A DNA stretch of 7,175 nt from Chitinophagales bacterium. Its GTDB lineage: Bacteria > Bacteroidota > Bacteroidia > Chitinophagales > Chitinophagaceae. Position numbers and translations under genes: made by a program. This document shows, piece by piece, positions 6,582 through 7,175 of this stretch. The notes under the pieces are model-generated. The model did no database searches, was not told where the DNA came from, and worked only from the letters and a program-made list of their open reading frames with translations. The DNA lies in contig JAAFHG010000183.1 in the NCBI GenBank assembly GCA_013297585.1, forward strand, positions 1 to 7,175, written 5' to 3'. Position 1 is the first letter of the stretch; each line of letters starts with the position of its first letter.

Positions 6582-7175
6582 ATGCATTACGTGCGATATT
6601 TTTTGGTTGTAACCATTCTTATTTGTAACGTATTGCTTGCTGCTGCGCAAAAAAAAAACTATTGGCAGCAGCAAGTTAACTATGCCATTGAGGTGCACTT
6701 AAACGATAAGCAGCATAGTTTAGATGCTTTTGAACAACTAGAATACATTAATAATTCACCCGATACGCTGCGTTTTATTTGGTTTCACTTGTGGCCTAAT
6801 GCTTACAAAAACGATAAAACTGCGTTTAGTGAACAAATGTTACGTGTAGGCAGAACAGAGTTGTATTTTGCCGCCGATAGCAACAAAGGTTATATCAATC
6901 AACTAGCATTTAAAGTAGCTGGCACAGCCGCTAAAGTAGAAGCGCATCCATTGTATATTGACATTGTAAAAGTACTATTGGCAGAACCGTTACTACCGGG
7001 CAAAACTATTAGTATAACAACACCTTTTCACGTACAATTACCGTATAATTTTTCCCGTGGTGGTCATGTAGGGCAAAGCTATCAAGTAGCACAATGGTAT
7101 CCTAAACCAGCGGTGTACGATGCAAAAGGCTGGCACGAAATGCCTTATTTAGACCAAGGCGAATTTTATAGTGAA
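6582..7175 (+). CDS. Secreted M1-family metallopeptidase, N-terminal part (3' end outside the window)
   Basis: The open frame starts at the ATG immediately after the preceding TAA and runs to the window end without a stop, giving 198 residues. Residues 1-22 form a signal peptide (YFLVVTILICNVLLAAAQ), so the enzyme is exported. The rest matches the N-terminal beta-domain of Bacteroidota peptidase M1 proteins: NYWQQQVNYAIEVHLNDKQH, YINNSPDTLRFIWFHLWPNAY, KNDKTAFSEQ, then ITTPFHVQLPYNFSRGGHVG, VAQWYPKPAVYD and MPYLDQGEFYSE. The catalytic HExxH...E zinc site lies later in the protein, beyond the window, so activity cannot be judged. Family members act as zinc aminopeptidases on peptides in the periplasm or at the surface. 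The directly abutting stop and start codons suggest translational coupling with the oxidoreductase gene. The family call is firm from the conserved stretches; full length is unknown. Confidence 0.9.
   Translation, partial: MHYVRYFLVVTILICNVLLAAAQKKNYWQQQVNYAIEVHLNDKQHSLDAFEQLEYINNSPDTLRFIWFHLWPNAYKNDKTAFSEQMLRVGRTELYFAADSNKGYINQLAFKVAGTAAKVEAHPLYIDIVKVLLAEPLLPGKTISITTPFHVQLPYNFSRGGHVGQSYQVAQWYPKPAVYDAKGWHEMPYLDQGEFYSE

Noticed and set aside
1..7175. CRISPR array, tRNA, rRNA, or a phage or defence system
   Set aside because: No regularly spaced repeats, no tRNA-like cloverleaf or rRNA segment, and no recognised defence or phage domains were seen on either strand.

Overview
The window looks like a chromosomal segment of an AT-rich member of the Bacteroidota, plausibly near Chitinophagaceae or a related order. 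The evidence is the ECF sigma / FecR / STN-TonB-receptor arrangement, the carboxypeptidase-regulatory-like domain in front of the receptor plug, the FecR protein with a C-terminal DUF4974-type domain, starts without a Shine-Dalgarno sequence, and a peptidase M1 N-terminus of Bacteroidota type. The placement rests on recognition of these families, not on a search.

Left part (1-5325): a cell-surface signalling and uptake locus, all on the + strand. It begins with the 3' part of an ECF sigma factor gene whose 5' end lies outside the window. A 203-base spacer with several short inverted repeats follows, then a complete fecR-like anti-sigma gene. A 145-base spacer with a perfect 7-base inverted repeat leads to a complete 1116-residue TonB-dependent receptor with an N-terminal STN signalling domain. 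A strong intrinsic terminator closes the unit. No SusD partner follows. In known Fec-type systems the loaded receptor signals through its STN domain to FecR, which then frees the sigma factor to transcribe the receptor gene. The substrate cannot be read from the sequence.

Middle (5326-5600): a gene-free stretch. Five bases after the terminator T-tract lies a 161-bp element with imperfect terminal inverted repeats of about 35 bp and a flanking TTA duplication. It looks like a MITE or other non-autonomous derivative of an insertion sequence. A short AT-rich leader follows.

Right part (5601-7175): a second + strand unit. It holds a complete Gfo/Idh/MocA-family NAD(P)-dependent oxidoreductase that resembles GnnA-type UDP-GlcNAc 3-dehydrogenases. 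Directly after its stop codon, with no gap, begins a secreted M1-family metallopeptidase that runs off the window end. The tight junction suggests cotranscription and translational coupling. No functional link between the two products is evident.

Most of the window is ordinary for this phylum. The least routine signals are the MITE-like element, the structured spacers around fecR, and the calcium-loop-like motif in the receptor barrel.
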